From an uncultured Chryseobacterium sp. (GTDB lineage: Bacteria > Bacteroidota > Bacteroidia > Flavobacteriales > Weeksellaceae), in the NCBI GenBank assembly GCA_913774355.1, contig CAJYGB010000007.1, positions 1-64,000 of the forward strand: 64,000 bases of DNA, written 5' to 3'. A program made the translations under genes and the position numbers. How positions within the stretch are numbered: position 1 is the first letter of the stretch; each line of letters opens with the position of its first letter. Shown here piece after piece: positions 26,035 through 35,235 of this stretch. The notes beneath the pieces were generated by a model. It saw only the letters and a list, made by a program, of their open reading frames with translations. It searched no databases and was not told the origin of the DNA.

Positions 26035-26059
26035 AAGCCCGGAAATTCCGGGCTTTTTT
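26035..26059 (+). terminator. Terminator of the PH-domain gene
   Basis: AAGCCCGGAA (26035-26044) and TTCCGGGCTT (26046-26055) then T residues. Confidence 0.85.
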
Positions 26060-26380
26060 GATGCTTAAAATGAAAATTAAATAACAGCAGCCTAAACATC
26101 AAATGCTTTAATATAAATGTTTCTACACTCAGCCTTGCTGAGCAGAGCTACTTGGCGAACGGAAATAATACTCAGTCGATGCAAAAAATCTTTGCGAACA
26201 TTGCGTTAGATCAGACATTACCCACAAGTACGTTGAAAGAAAACTTCCGGCATCCAGCTTCTCTCTTCCATTCTTTTAACCAACATTAATCTAATTTTTA
26301 TTTGTGTTAAAAAATGGCAAAATCACCGGATCTGGAAAAATATGACCCATTATTTTATTCTGTTTTCTTATATTTAATCC
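26060..26380. other. Intergenic region with GGAAG element
   Basis: No gene is seen. CTCAGCCTTGCTGAG (26128-26142) is a short hairpin, and 26235-26269 is the reverse-orientation relative of the 9058-9112 element. Confidence 0.4.
26235..26269. repeat. GGAAG intergenic element, reverse copy
   Basis: Its reverse complement reads GAAGCTGGATGCCGGAAGTT, close to GAAGCCGGATGCCGGAAGTT at 9094-9113. Confidence 0.6.
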
Positions 26381-27184
26381 ATGAATTCTGAGAAAATAGG
26401 ACTGGTGTTATCCGGAGGCGGAACCAAAGGCATTGCCCATGCCGGGGTTTTGAAATTCTTAGCCGAAAAAAATATTCCTGTAGATGTGCTTTCCTGCTGT
26501 AGTGCAGGTTCTATTGTCGGCTGTCTGTATGCCATCGGTAAAAGACCTGAAGAAATTCTGGAATTCTTTAATTCAATTTATTTTTTCAACTGGAAGCATT
26601 TTGCTTTCAATCAGCCGGGGCTGGTTTCCTCGGTTATTTTCCGGAACTACCTGAATCCTATTTTTGGGGATATGAAATTGGGAGACTTGGATAAGGAAGT
26701 GAAAATCGTAGCAACGGAATTGGTCGGCGGTACGGAAAAGATCTTTGACGACAACTTTAAAATTGTAGATGCCATTATCGCTTCATGTTCCATTCCCGGA
26801 GTAACGACGCCTTATATCATTGATGATGAAATGTACTGTGACGGCGGGGTGCTGAACAATTTTCCGGCAGACATCATCCGGAAAGACTGCGGCAAGCTGA
26901 TCGGCGTTTTCGTATCACCTCCTCACGAGATCAAAATCAGTGACCTGAAATCCATTAAAGCCATCGTTTCCCGTTCCTACGACCTGCTTTCCTACCGCAT
27001 CGAGAAAATAAAATTCGACCATTGCGACTGGTTTATTTCTTCCCAGGAACTTTCCGCTTACGGCACTTTTGAAAGACGGAAAGACCGCCTGGAGCAGATA
27101 TTCAACATCGGGTATCAGGCTGCGAGAGACAGCTTTGATGAAAGCCGGTTTTACACCGCATTAAAAGAGGAACGCATCGTTTAA
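26381..27184 (+). CDS. Patatin-like phospholipase
   Basis: The 267-residue protein has the oxyanion motif LVLSGGGTKGIAHAGVLKF, the nucleophile region SCCSAGSIVG and the catalytic Asp in YCDGGVLNNFPADI. The usual nucleophile elbow GxSxG is CCSAG here, with Cys replacing the first Gly. There is no signal peptide, so it is predicted cytosolic lipid acyl hydrolase. Single gene with no terminator obvious nearby. Confidence 0.88.
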   Translation: MNSEKIGLVLSGGGTKGIAHAGVLKFLAEKNIPVDVLSCCSAGSIVGCLYAIGKRPEEILEFFNSIYFFNWKHFAFNQPGLVSSVIFRNYLNPIFGDMKLGDLDKEVKIVATELVGGTEKIFDDNFKIVDAIIASCSIPGVTTPYIIDDEMYCDGGVLNNFPADIIRKDCGKLIGVFVSPPHEIKISDLKSIKAIVSRSYDLLSYRIEKIKFDHCDWFISSQELSAYGTFERRKDRLEQIFNIGYQAARDSFDESRFYTALKEERIV

Positions 27185-27310
27185 AGATGAATGGTCAATT
27201 CGCTTCGCTTGTTAATTCTTATTGTACCAAAGATTGACTATTAACTTGAGAAAAACAAAATTCGCTGTTGACCAGCAAAAAAAATCCTGACTTTAAAGCT
27301 ATGACGCACA

Positions 27311-27343
27311 AAACCTAACGGGTTTCAAAAACCCGTTAGGTTT
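27311..27343. repeat. Intergenic palindromic hairpin
   Basis: There are perfect 15-base arms: AAACCTAACGGGTTT (27311-27325) and its complement (27329-27343), loop CAA. It lies between two convergent genes and could also act as a terminator, but the lack of a long T run and the similarity of style to 4811-4842 favour a dispersed palindrome. Confidence 0.7.
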
Positions 27344-27425
27344 ATCATTTGTTCACACAGTTTCCTGACTTAATAGACAAAAAATTTCCGGCCGTAAAGC
27401 CAGGAATCTCTATTCAATGTTGATT

Positions 27426-27854
27426 TTAATTTTTAACAACGTATCCGTCCTGATTGACTATTGTTTTACCGGTCTCATTCGTAACCATTAAAGTATACGG
27501 TGCTTTTTTGGCTGAATCCGTCAAATAATTCCTCCAGATCTGGTAGGTATAACCGTTGTTGTTGAACTCATAATAATAATTTCCACCTGTTCCGTCGGGA
27601 ATCAATTCGCCGTTTGAAATGATCATATTCGGCTTGGAGGTGACTTTTCCGTTGACACCCCAAGACTGATAAAGATAATTGCCATTCGGCTGCTGGTCAA
27701 TTTTGATTTTGAATTTTTTGGTTTTGATAATGACCGACTTCGGAACTTTCTGGTAATGAACTTTTGAAACGGGAATTACGTTTTTCGCGGTGTTGGCCTG
27801 CATCCATGAAAACTGGGCGATACAAAAAACACCTATTGCAATTTTTCTGATCAT
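27426..27854 (-). CDS. Secreted hypothetical protein
   Basis: The 142-residue product has a signal peptide (MIRKIAIGVFCIAQFSWMQA) and a beta-rich mature part (KKFKIKIDQQPNGNYLYQSW, NYYYEFNNNGYTYQIWRN). The pattern suggests a small beta-sandwich or barrel. No family recognised. Plausible as a gene because of the signal peptide and composition. Confidence 0.65.
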   Translation of the reverse strand: MIRKIAIGVFCIAQFSWMQANTAKNVIPVSKVHYQKVPKSVIIKTKKFKIKIDQQPNGNYLYQSWGVNGKVTSKPNMIISNGELIPDGTGGNYYYEFNNNGYTYQIWRNYLTDSAKKAPYTLMVTNETGKTIVNQDGYVVKN

Positions 27855-28307
27855 TTTTTAATAGTAATGGTTAGGCTTAAGCATTATCAAATTTGAAGCC
27901 GGAATTATCAGATTTTACATCCTTACGATGTTGGTTTTTTGTTAAAATTTAAGAATTCTCTGCTGAATATAGTAGTGTTTTCTAAAATAATTAATTTGAT
28001 TTTCAGTAATTTATAGTTTAGCTTTAAAAATATATAAACTTTTTGCAACAAGTGAGTATTTTTCTTGCGTACATTTGTACCACAAAAGGATCTCGTTCCT
28101 TTATGATCAGCATGAAACTCATTAACTTTAAGTTTTTCCTATTGAAAGTATCAGAAATCACCTTTACGATTTTTAATACTTCTCCTCCTTCAGTTTCTTA
28201 ATTTTTCCGAAAGAATTACCATGTAATTCCTGTACTCTGTTTTTAATTTCTTAAGAAACAGAGCATCATTCCTGTTTTCAATTTTAATTAAACATAAAAA
28301 CAATACT
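27855..28307. other. Divergent region and long leader of the flotillin-like gene
   Basis: TACATTTG at 28070-28077 is a good -7 word about 230 bases before the gene, implying a long leader. The leader has a hairpin AAAGGA/TCCTTT (28085-28102) directly before a 32-codon frame (28103-28201, MISMKLINFKFFLLKVSEIT and so on) and a second hairpin CTCTGTTT/AAACAGAG (28235-28263). The role of these is unknown. Confidence 0.45.
28070..28077 (+). promoter_or_regulatory. -7 element of the flotillin-like gene
   Basis: TACATTTG fits TAnnTTTG. The nearest TTTG upstream (28042-28045) is 24 bases away, longer than usual. Confidence 0.45.
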
Positions 28308-30245
28308 ATGGAATTAAGTTTTCATGGCTGGATGATTCCGGCCGTTATGGCACTGCTGTGCGTTATTTTTTACAAATTCATCTTAAGAATTTTCTTTGGG
28401 CTTGTCATTGTTCCTCAGGACAGGATCGGGTTGGTTACTAAAAAATTCGTGCTTGTCGGCAAGCAGGAACTTCCGGAAGGACGGATCATTGCGACTAATG
28501 GGGAAGCCGGATTCCAGGCACAGACATTGGCGCCCGGCGTATATTTTGGCAAATGGATCTGGCAGTATTCCATCGATTTCCAGCCTTTTACGATAATCCC
28601 AACCGGTAAAATAGGGCTCCTGCTCGCAAAAGACGGGGTGGAACTGGAGACCGGGAGGATCTTAGGCCGGAAAGTAGACTGCGATTCCTTTCAGGACGCC
28701 GAAGCTTTTCTGAAAAACGGAGGCAGAAAAGGCCGCCAGACTGCGATCATAGCTCCTGGATCCTACAGGATCAACACGCTCTTGTTTGAAATCGAGCTTA
28801 CGGATATGACACAGATCCCCGATAATGCTGTCGGAATCATTACCACTATGGAAGGAAGCCCGCTGGAAGAAGGACAGATCGCCGGAAAAATCATTAACGG
28901 GCATAATAAATTCCAGGACGTGGATACTTTCCTAAACAGTGGCGGTTACAAAGGGCTCCAGGAGCAGGTCATCCTTGCCGGTTCTTATTTCCTGAATCCA
29001 TGGTTTACCAAAGTGGAAATGGTAAAAATGACGGAAATCCCGATCGGACACGTGGGTGTCATTATCAGCTATGTGGGGGAAGACGGAAAAGATTTAAGCG
29101 GTGTGGATTTCAAGCACGGAAATATTGTGGAGAAAGGGCATAAAGGCGTCTGGGCAGAACCTATCGGTCCCGGAAAATACCCGATTAATCCTTATATTAT
29201 GAAGGTAGAGCTGGTTCCTACGACCAATCTTGTTCTGAACTGGGCTTATGAAAGAAGCGAATCCCATCAGCTCGATAAAAATCTTTCTACCATCACGGTA
29301 CGAAGTAAAGACGGTTTTCCCTTCAATCTCGATGTTTCACAGATCATCCATATTCCGACCTATGAAGCGCCAAAAGTGATTGCCCGTTTCGGGAATATGA
29401 TCAATCTGGTAAGCCAGGTGCTGGAGCCAACCATCGGTAACTATTTCAGGAACTCGGCGCAGGACAGCGATGTGATTGCTTTCCTGGGAACCCGTAAAGA
29501 AAGGCAGCAATCCGCAAAAGACCACATCAGCAGTGTCCTGGAGCAGTATAATGTAAATGCCGTAGATACGCTGATCGGAGCCATTGTTCCTCCGGAAAGC
29601 CTGATGAAGACTTTAACAGACCGTAAGCTGGCCGAAGAGCAGAAAATTACTTATGAGACCGAAATGCTGGCGCAGGAAACCCGCCAGGCGCTGGAAAAAG
29701 AAACGGCCGTTGCCGATATGCAGAAAGAGATCGTAAAAGCAGACCAGGGTGTATTGATTGCGGAAAGAATTGCCGATGCCTCCGTGAAAAAGGCGACCGG
29801 GGATGCCAACTCCGTAAGGCTGCAGGCGACTGCGGAAGGGGATAGGCTGAAACTGCTGGCTACCGGTGAAGCCGAAAAAACAAGGCTGTTGGCAAAAGCA
29901 GAAGCTGAGAAAATAGAACTGCTAGCAAAAGCAAGCGCAGAACAGATTTCACTTACCGGTAATGCAGAGGCTGAAAAGATCTTAGCGATCGGTAAATCCA
30001 ATGCCGAATCTTATAAACTGTCCGTAGAAGCCATGGGCGGAAACAATTTCACCCAGTTGAAAATTATGGAGAATATTGCCAGCCAAAATGTAAGGATCAT
30101 GCCGGAAGTGCTGATCGGCGGGAATGGCGATGCTGCAAACGGCGGGATCAGCGGGCTTCTTGGGCTTCAGTTGCTGGAGCAGATCAGAAATAAAAATATG
30201 GAAACCGTTCAGATAGCGGAAGAAAAGCCGGAGGGCAACGCTTAA
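28308..30245 (+). CDS. Flotillin-like SPFH-domain membrane protein
   Basis: The 645-residue protein has an N-terminal membrane anchor (MIPAVMALLCVIFYKFIL), a repeated beta-rich segment (PQDRIGLVTKK, PTGKIGLLLAKDG, PDNAVGIITTMEG and PIGHVGVIISYVG occur at regular spacing), an SPFH domain (residues about 300-430) and a long Ala/Glu-rich coiled coil (about 440-590) typical of flotillins. It probably forms membrane-microdomain oligomers. The small membrane protein at 30266 follows by 20 bases and may be a partner. The four-fold N-terminal repeat is longer than in standard flotillins. Confidence 0.85.
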   Translation: MELSFHGWMIPAVMALLCVIFYKFILRIFFGLVIVPQDRIGLVTKKFVLVGKQELPEGRIIATNGEAGFQAQTLAPGVYFGKWIWQYSIDFQPFTIIPTGKIGLLLAKDGVELETGRILGRKVDCDSFQDAEAFLKNGGRKGRQTAIIAPGSYRINTLLFEIELTDMTQIPDNAVGIITTMEGSPLEEGQIAGKIINGHNKFQDVDTFLNSGGYKGLQEQVILAGSYFLNPWFTKVEMVKMTEIPIGHVGVIISYVGEDGKDLSGVDFKHGNIVEKGHKGVWAEPIGPGKYPINPYIMKVELVPTTNLVLNWAYERSESHQLDKNLSTITVRSKDGFPFNLDVSQIIHIPTYEAPKVIARFGNMINLVSQVLEPTIGNYFRNSAQDSDVIAFLGTRKERQQSAKDHISSVLEQYNVNAVDTLIGAIVPPESLMKTLTDRKLAEEQKITYETEMLAQETRQALEKETAVADMQKEIVKADQGVLIAERIADASVKKATGDANSVRLQATAEGDRLKLLATGEAEKTRLLAKAEAEKIELLAKASAEQISLTGNAEAEKILAIGKSNAESYKLSVEAMGGNNFTQLKIMENIASQNVRIMPEVLIGGNGDAANGGISGLLGLQLLEQIRNKNMETVQIAEEKPEGNA

Positions 30246-30265
30246 TTATATTTAAAATAAGATTA

Positions 30266-30502
30266 ATGATTGCCATTATTCAGCTTTTAATCGCGGTGCT
30301 CACGGTCTGTCTTGTTGTTTTTTCGTCAATACATATCCGCTACAAAATGTTAGGAAAAAAATCTGCTGCCTACTATGAAATTATTATAATCGACCTTATT
30401 TTGGTTTTGCAGCTGGCTTGTATCTATAGACAATTGATTAAAAATGAAATATTGGAAAATATAAAAACGACGGAAATAATCCGCAGAAAACCGGCTTTTT
30501 AA
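30266..30502 (+). CDS. Small membrane protein downstream of flotillin-like gene
   Basis: The 78-residue product has two hydrophobic helices (MIAIIQLLIAVLTVCLVVFS and YEIIIIDLILVLQLACIY) and a basic tail. Position and size suggest co-transcription with the SPFH gene. No family recognised. Confidence 0.6.
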   Translation: MIAIIQLLIAVLTVCLVVFSSIHIRYKMLGKKSAAYYEIIIIDLILVLQLACIYRQLIKNEILENIKTTEIIRRKPAF

Positions 30503-30692
30503 ATGGAGATGCATCAATGTTGGAAGATTTAGTAAACGTGTTTTTAGAAGAAGAATTATTCGATATTCATATTACCAGTGAGAAAATAAGATCTAAATAG
30601 AGACCTTTAACAGGAATAAATTCGGGATTAATTATATGGTATCTAAATTCTAAAACTAACATTTTCAATTGAATTTATTATTTGAAAAATGA

Positions 30693-30725
30693 AAAACCGC
30701 CCGGAATTTTATAGGGCGGTTTTTA
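30693..30725 (+). terminator. Strong hairpin terminator between convergent genes
   Basis: AAAACCGCCC (30693-30702) pairs with GGGCGGTTTT (30714-30723). A tracts on the left and T tracts on the right let it work in both directions, ending the flotillin unit and the minus-strand gene at 30768. Confidence 0.85.
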
Positions 30726-30767
30726 TGTATGATGTCGAGTTGTAGAAGAGTAAAATTATTGCTGGGT

Positions 30768-31283
30768 TCAGTCTTTATTTTTAAGTATAATGTTTTTAAT
30801 TTCTTCCTTATCAATACTGTTTTCTAAAAGAAGACCACCATCTTTTATTATTTCCTTTTCATATTTCCATTCTTCCCAATTGTAAATGTAATATTTTGCC
30901 AAAGATGTCAGTATTTCACTTACTCCTTCATCATAAGTCGATGTTAGTGTTATTTTCTTTTCCTTTAAAACTGCAATCGGAATATTTTTTTTTAAATAGA
31001 TGACCGTTTTATAATAGTTATCGGGGTAAAAACGATAATAATAAGTTAATGCTGTAACTTCATTTATTGTGTCATTCACCGTTTTGTCAATGGTAAAAAC
31101 TTCGCTCTCAATAGTGGAATGTCCGGTTTGGAACATTTCTATAGTTTCTCTACTCGGATTGGATTGTTCTTCTATAAGATTAACCTCTTTCACGATCTCC
31201 TTCTTACTTATCTGAGAATAAATAAAGATTGGAGATAAAAGAGAAAATAATAGATTGAGATATCGTGAAAACCTTAAAATCAT
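30768..31283 (-). CDS. Exported hypothetical protein
   Basis: I prefer the start at 31283 (MILRFSRYLNLLFSLLSPIF, cleavage near YSQ) because it gives a signal peptide and avoids overlap with the ABC gene; an in-frame ATG at 31325 is the alternative. The 171-residue product has KTVNDTINEVTALTYYYRFY and a helical C-terminus. No family recognised. The start lies one base after the ABC gene's stop, so the two are probably coupled. Confidence 0.65.
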   Translation of the reverse strand: MILRFSRYLNLLFSLLSPIFIYSQISKKEIVKEVNLIEEQSNPSRETIEMFQTGHSTIESEVFTIDKTVNDTINEVTALTYYYRFYPDNYYKTVIYLKKNIPIAVLKEKKITLTSTYDEGVSEILTSLAKYYIYNWEEWKYEKEIIKDGGLLLENSIDKEEIKNIILKNKD

Positions 31284-31284
31284 T

Positions 31285-31980
31285 TTAAGCCGTATAACTT
31301 GCAAAAGCCTCCTCAAGGCTTTCAAATTTTCCTTTAAATTCGCCGATGGGGCAGTCCTGGAGAATGTTGCCTTTGTGGATCAGGATCACACGGGAGCATA
31401 AAGCCTCTACTTCCTGCATGATGTGCGTAGAAAGCAGGACCGTTTTCTGCTGGCCGATTTCTTTTACCACATTCCGGATTTCGATAATCTGGTTGGGATC
31501 GAGTCCGTTTGTCGGTTCATCAAGGATGAGCAGATCCGGCTGGTGGATAATGGCCTGGGCCAGGCCGACCCTTTGTTTGTACCCTTTGGAAAGCTGGCCT
31601 ATTTTCTTCGACTTCTCCGGGGTGATGCCTACAAGTTCTATTACTTCATCAACTCTTGTTTCCGGTATTTTATGGATGTTGGCCACAAACTGCAGGTATT
31701 CCTTCACGTACATTTCAAGATAAAGCGGATTGTTTTCCGGAAGAAAACCGATTTTTTTCTTGGTTTCAATTTCGTGATCGGTGATGTTTTGTCCGTTAAA
31801 AATAATTTCCCCTTCGTCAATTTTCAGGGCACCGACAATGGATTTCATTAAGGTGGATTTACCGGCTCCGTTAGGCCCCAGAAGACCGATAATCTCATTG
31901 TTTTCAATAGAGATATTAATAGTGTTCAGAGCAGTCTGCTCACCGAATTTTTTGGTTAAATTATTTATTTGAAGAGACAT
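31285..31980 (-). CDS. ABC transporter ATP-binding protein (GldA-like)
   Basis: The start at 31980 (MSLQINNLTKKFGEQ) fits ABC ATPases better than the ATG at 32025. The 231-residue protein has Walker A (GLLGPNGAGKST), the signature (LSKGYKQRVGLAQA, a Y-containing variant of LSGGQ), Walker B (LLILDEPTNGLD) and the H-loop (STHIMQEV). It resembles GldA-type ATPases of gliding and export ABC systems, but lacks their longer C-terminal part, and no permease gene is adjacent. Confidence 0.82.
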   Translation of the reverse strand: MSLQINNLTKKFGEQTALNTINISIENNEIIGLLGPNGAGKSTLMKSIVGALKIDEGEIIFNGQNITDHEIETKKKIGFLPENNPLYLEMYVKEYLQFVANIHKIPETRVDEVIELVGITPEKSKKIGQLSKGYKQRVGLAQAIIHQPDLLILDEPTNGLDPNQIIEIRNVVKEIGQQKTVLLSTHIMQEVEALCSRVILIHKGNILQDCPIGEFKGKFESLEEAFASYTA

Positions 31981-32012
31981 AATTTCGTAACGATCTTTTT
32001 GCAAAAATAAAA

Positions 32013-32040
32013 TAAAAAAACTCATCCGGATGAATGAGTT
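32013..32040 (-). terminator. Terminator of the 32065-32637 gene
   Basis: On the minus strand AACTCAT (32040-32034) pairs with ATGAGTT (32025-32019), then T residues to 32013. Confidence 0.7.
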
Positions 32041-32064
32041 GGGTAATATTTCAAAATGTTTGAT

Positions 32065-32637
32065 TTATTTTCTGGGCTTCCTGTTCTCATTGGGAGCAGG
32101 TGTTGCCGGAGATGCCTGGCCAACGGGCTGCTGATAATTCATATTGTTGTGGTGAATGTTGTTCGCCGCCGCCGTTTTTTCGTACAGCGCAGATTTTCCG
32201 CTTGTTTTCCCGAAGATTTTATCGATCTGTTTCTTATTCAGGAACTGGGATTTGCCTACGTATTTTCTGTTTTTATTGATGTACTGGATAAACTGAACCG
32301 TTGGCGTGCCGTAGTTTTTTTCAAAATGAAGTTCAATAATATCGTTCGGAAGTTCAAGAACGATATTGCTTTCAGGAGTATCGATGAATCCGTTGGCAAT
32401 CAGCTCATAGAGGCCTGAAACGTCTTTATTAAGATTCTGGAAAGAAAAAGAACGGAAGGTATTGAGGTTGGCCGTATTCAGATCCTGGTAATTAATCGTG
32501 AACCGGTCGTCTTTTTTATATAAACCTACGGAATTGTCTTTACCGATTTCTACAAGAGTCTCATTCTTCAGCACCTTGATCTGCGCAAAAGCTGAAATTC
32601 CAAACAGGCACATAAAGAGTAGAACTATTTTTTTCAT
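32065..32637 (-). CDS. Secreted hypothetical protein
   Basis: The 190-residue product has a signal peptide (MKKIVLLFMCLFGISAFA-Q), a mixed alpha/beta central part (FRSFSFQNLNKDVSGLYELI) and a Pro/Asn-rich basic tail (QPVGQASPATPAPNENRKPR). No known family. Monocistronic with terminator. Confidence 0.7.
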   Translation of the reverse strand: MKKIVLLFMCLFGISAFAQIKVLKNETLVEIGKDNSVGLYKKDDRFTINYQDLNTANLNTFRSFSFQNLNKDVSGLYELIANGFIDTPESNIVLELPNDIIELHFEKNYGTPTVQFIQYINKNRKYVGKSQFLNKKQIDKIFGKTSGKSALYEKTAAANNIHHNNMNYQQPVGQASPATPAPNENRKPRK

Positions 32638-33075
32638 AAGCTTTTTAATGTTTTTACAATCAAATTTCAGGAATACATAAAAACGCCTGGTGCGTTATTT
32701 TATTACCCTCAAGCAAATGTAACAAAATTTTTTTTACAAAAAACGATACACGATAGATGTTATTTATTCTTTACATGGTGATTTAATTAAAGAATTGAAA
32801 GTGAATATATTATTATAAGTATTTTTAAGTCCTAAAGAAGCTGTATTTGAGTAGAATAATTATTATTTTTATTGTAAGTATTTGACAATCAGCGGATAAT
32901 TTAAATTTTAAGGATGTTAATATGTTGTTTTAAATAAATGTTAAATATTTATATAATCGGTTCATATTTAATTGTTGGATTGAATAAAAATTAAATATGA
33001 ATGACAAAAAGGAAATATTAACAGTAAATTTTACATCAAAACATAAAATTAAAAACAATAGGTAAGCGTTATATT
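32638..33075. other. Long AT-rich intergenic region
   Basis: No gene, hairpin or promoter word is convincing. A 72-codon minus-strand frame (32930-33148) runs into the next gene and has no family features. Confidence 0.4.
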
Positions 33076-34509
33076 TTATCCCGGATTCGCCAGTTTTTTC
33101 ACCATTCCTTTGAAAATAATCCCGTGAAACGGGAGAACAGAATACCAATACAATCTTCCGCTGAGTCCGTGCGGGCGGAAAACCGCTTTCTGCCAGAGTT
33201 TGCCCTTATGTACTTTAAACATGAGCCATGCTTCGCCCGGAAGTTTCATTTCGGCAAAAAGGATGAGTTTACCTTCTTTTTTATCAGCATGCAGCACACG
33301 CCAGAAATCCAGCGCATCGCCTTCGTGAAGCTGCGTAGGATTTGTACGGCCTCTTCTCAGCCCAGGCCCGCCTACGAGCAGATCCATAAAACCACGGATC
33401 TTCCACAGGCTCTGTCCATACCATCCGTTGGCTCCCCCTAAGGCAAAAACCCGGTCCAGGCATCTCTCCCTATCGTCGTATTCAGCGGAACGAAGATCGG
33501 TAAAACATCCGTACTTAGGAACATCAAGATAATCTTTCAGGCTCGAATCGCTGCGGCTGCTGATAAAACTGTCTTTCCAGCTTGATGCGATCTCGTTGTC
33601 CTGGATTTTAGCAAGCGTCCTGCGGATCGCCGTATCATAAGAAAAAGGCTGTACACCGGTAATTTCTTTTATTTCTTTAAGGCTTTCCGGTCTGCAGACT
33701 ACTTCGATCTTCATACTTCCGACCAATGCCTTGGCAAGATTATAGGATGTGGAAGTAATAAAATACAGCCAGTAAGATGACAGTTTTGGCGTCATAACCG
33801 GTAAGGTAATGATCGTTCGTTGCAGTCCGCGGATTCTCGCAAACTCCAGCAGCATTTCTTTATAAGTAAGCACATTGTCGCAGCCGATATCAAAATTTCT
33901 CCGGTAAGCCTGCTTTTTAAACAAAGTAAAGATCAAAAAATCCAGCACATTAGCGATGCCGATGGGCTGGCATTTCGTATGAAGCCATTTCGGGGCAACC
34001 ATTACCGGGAGCTTCTCTACCAGATCGCGGATGATCTCGAATGAAGCGCTTCCGGACCCGATAATAATGCCTGCCCGGAGAACTGTAGCCGGAACTTTAC
34101 ACTGCATCAGGATCTTTTCCACTTCAAAACGTGAACTCAGATGTTCCGATAATTGTTTTTCGTTTACCAGACCCGACAGGTAGATGATATGTTCACAATC
34201 TGTTTTTTCGATAAATCGAGAAAAATTAAGGGCACACTGTTTTTCGGAATCCGCATAATTATTGCTGTTGCTCATGGAATGCATCAGATAGTACGCCCCC
34301 GAAATATCCTTGGGAATGTTTTGCAGGGTTTCGGGTTTCAGGAAATCTACTTCCACTACTTCGATCTGGGCATCTTCGATATCCACGCTTTTCGAAAAAC
34401 GTCCGGCATCCCTGCAGCAGCAGATCACCTTGTAACCCTGTGCTGCAATAACGTTAATCATCCGTTTGCCGATATAGCCGGTAGCCCCGGTGAGCAGAAT
34501 TTTTTTCAT
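33076..34509 (-). CDS. SDR-family NAD(P)-binding protein with C-terminal DUF2867
   Basis: The start at 34509 (MKKILLTGATGYIGKRMINV) puts the Rossmann glycine motif at the N-terminus, as usual; an upstream ATG (34560) is unlikely. The 477-residue protein has an atypical SDR domain (VICCCRDAGRF, YYLMHSMSN, IIYLSGLVN, VLRAGIIIGSGSASFEIIRD) and, from about residue 330, a DUF2867 domain ending GLSGRLYWYSVLPFHGIIF. The substrate is unknown. It follows GTP cyclohydrolase II and lies in the photolyase cluster. Confidence 0.88.
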   Translation of the reverse strand: MKKILLTGATGYIGKRMINVIAAQGYKVICCCRDAGRFSKSVDIEDAQIEVVEVDFLKPETLQNIPKDISGAYYLMHSMSNSNNYADSEKQCALNFSRFIEKTDCEHIIYLSGLVNEKQLSEHLSSRFEVEKILMQCKVPATVLRAGIIIGSGSASFEIIRDLVEKLPVMVAPKWLHTKCQPIGIANVLDFLIFTLFKKQAYRRNFDIGCDNVLTYKEMLLEFARIRGLQRTIITLPVMTPKLSSYWLYFITSTSYNLAKALVGSMKIEVVCRPESLKEIKEITGVQPFSYDTAIRRTLAKIQDNEIASSWKDSFISSRSDSSLKDYLDVPKYGCFTDLRSAEYDDRERCLDRVFALGGANGWYGQSLWKIRGFMDLLVGGPGLRRGRTNPTQLHEGDALDFWRVLHADKKEGKLILFAEMKLPGEAWLMFKVHKGKLWQKAVFRPHGLSGRLYWYSVLPFHGIIFKGMVKKLANPG

Positions 34510-34615
34510 AAGATTCGGATTGGTTAGCCGGAATTCAGGGATTTGTTGTTTTGCAACCATTGGCCTACATCAACAAAAGAGATCATCCGGATTCTTTTTT
34601 CAGCTAATGAGAAAA

Positions 34616-35206
34616 TTATACCTTTTCCAGCAGATGTCCGAAATAATCTTTCTTTTTGCTGAGATATTCTTCATTGGTTTCATTGGATTCAATTTCCAAA
34701 GGAATTCTCTGATTCAGCATAATCCCGCTGTTCTCCAGGGATTTCAGCTTTTCAGGATTATTGGTCATCAGATTGATTTCTTTTACGTTCAGAAGATTCA
34801 GCATTTCCACAGCAACCCCAAAGTCACGGCCATCTGCCGGCAATCCCAGTTTCAGGTTGGCTTCTACCGTATCGAACCCTTTTTCCTGCAAAGCATAGGC
34901 TCTCAGTTTATTGATGATACCGATGTTGCGGCCTTCCTGCCGGAGATAAATGATCATCCCGCCGTTTTCCGACATATACTTCATCGCAGCATCCAGCTGC
35001 TGTCCGCATTCACATTTCCTGGAATGGAAGACTTCACCGGTAATGCATTCCGAATGGAAACGGACGTTTACGGTTCTGCTGAAATCCGTATTTTCTGCAA
35101 CCCATACCAAATGCGGATTCCAGTTATCCTCGTGTTCGGAAAATGCATAAACACTGAATGTTCCGAAGTCGGTAGGAATGTTCGATTGTGCCTGTATCGT
35201 CAACAT
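34616..35206 (-). CDS. ribA: GTP cyclohydrolase II
   Basis: The 196-residue protein has the RibA zinc-binding cysteines Cys54, Cys65 and Cys67 in HSECITGEVFHSRKCECGQQ, and the catalytic region MIIYLRQEGRNIGIINKLRA. It opens GTP to the first riboflavin intermediate in the cytosol. It is a stand-alone RibA, not the usual fusion with RibB, and lies in the photolyase cluster. It may supply extra FAD or the lumazine precursor that some photolyases use as antenna (inference). A divergent promoter shared with a TetR gene implies regulation apart from housekeeping riboflavin genes. Confidence 0.92.
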   Translation of the reverse strand: MLTIQAQSNIPTDFGTFSVYAFSEHEDNWNPHLVWVAENTDFSRTVNVRFHSECITGEVFHSRKCECGQQLDAAMKYMSENGGMIIYLRQEGRNIGIINKLRAYALQEKGFDTVEANLKLGLPADGRDFGVAVEMLNLLNVKEINLMTNNPEKLKSLENSGIMLNQRIPLEIESNETNEEYLSKKKDYFGHLLEKV

Positions 35207-35235
35207 AATTTAAAAATTAAATGGTTTATATAGTA

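Noticed and set aside
27990..28015. Fourth GbsR-type operator (TTTCAGTAATTT)
   Set aside because: Only one half-site is present; the TGAAA arm is missing.
30517..30600. 27-codon acidic frame after the small membrane gene
   Set aside because: Too short, no family and no clear start signal; could be chance in an AT-rich spacer.
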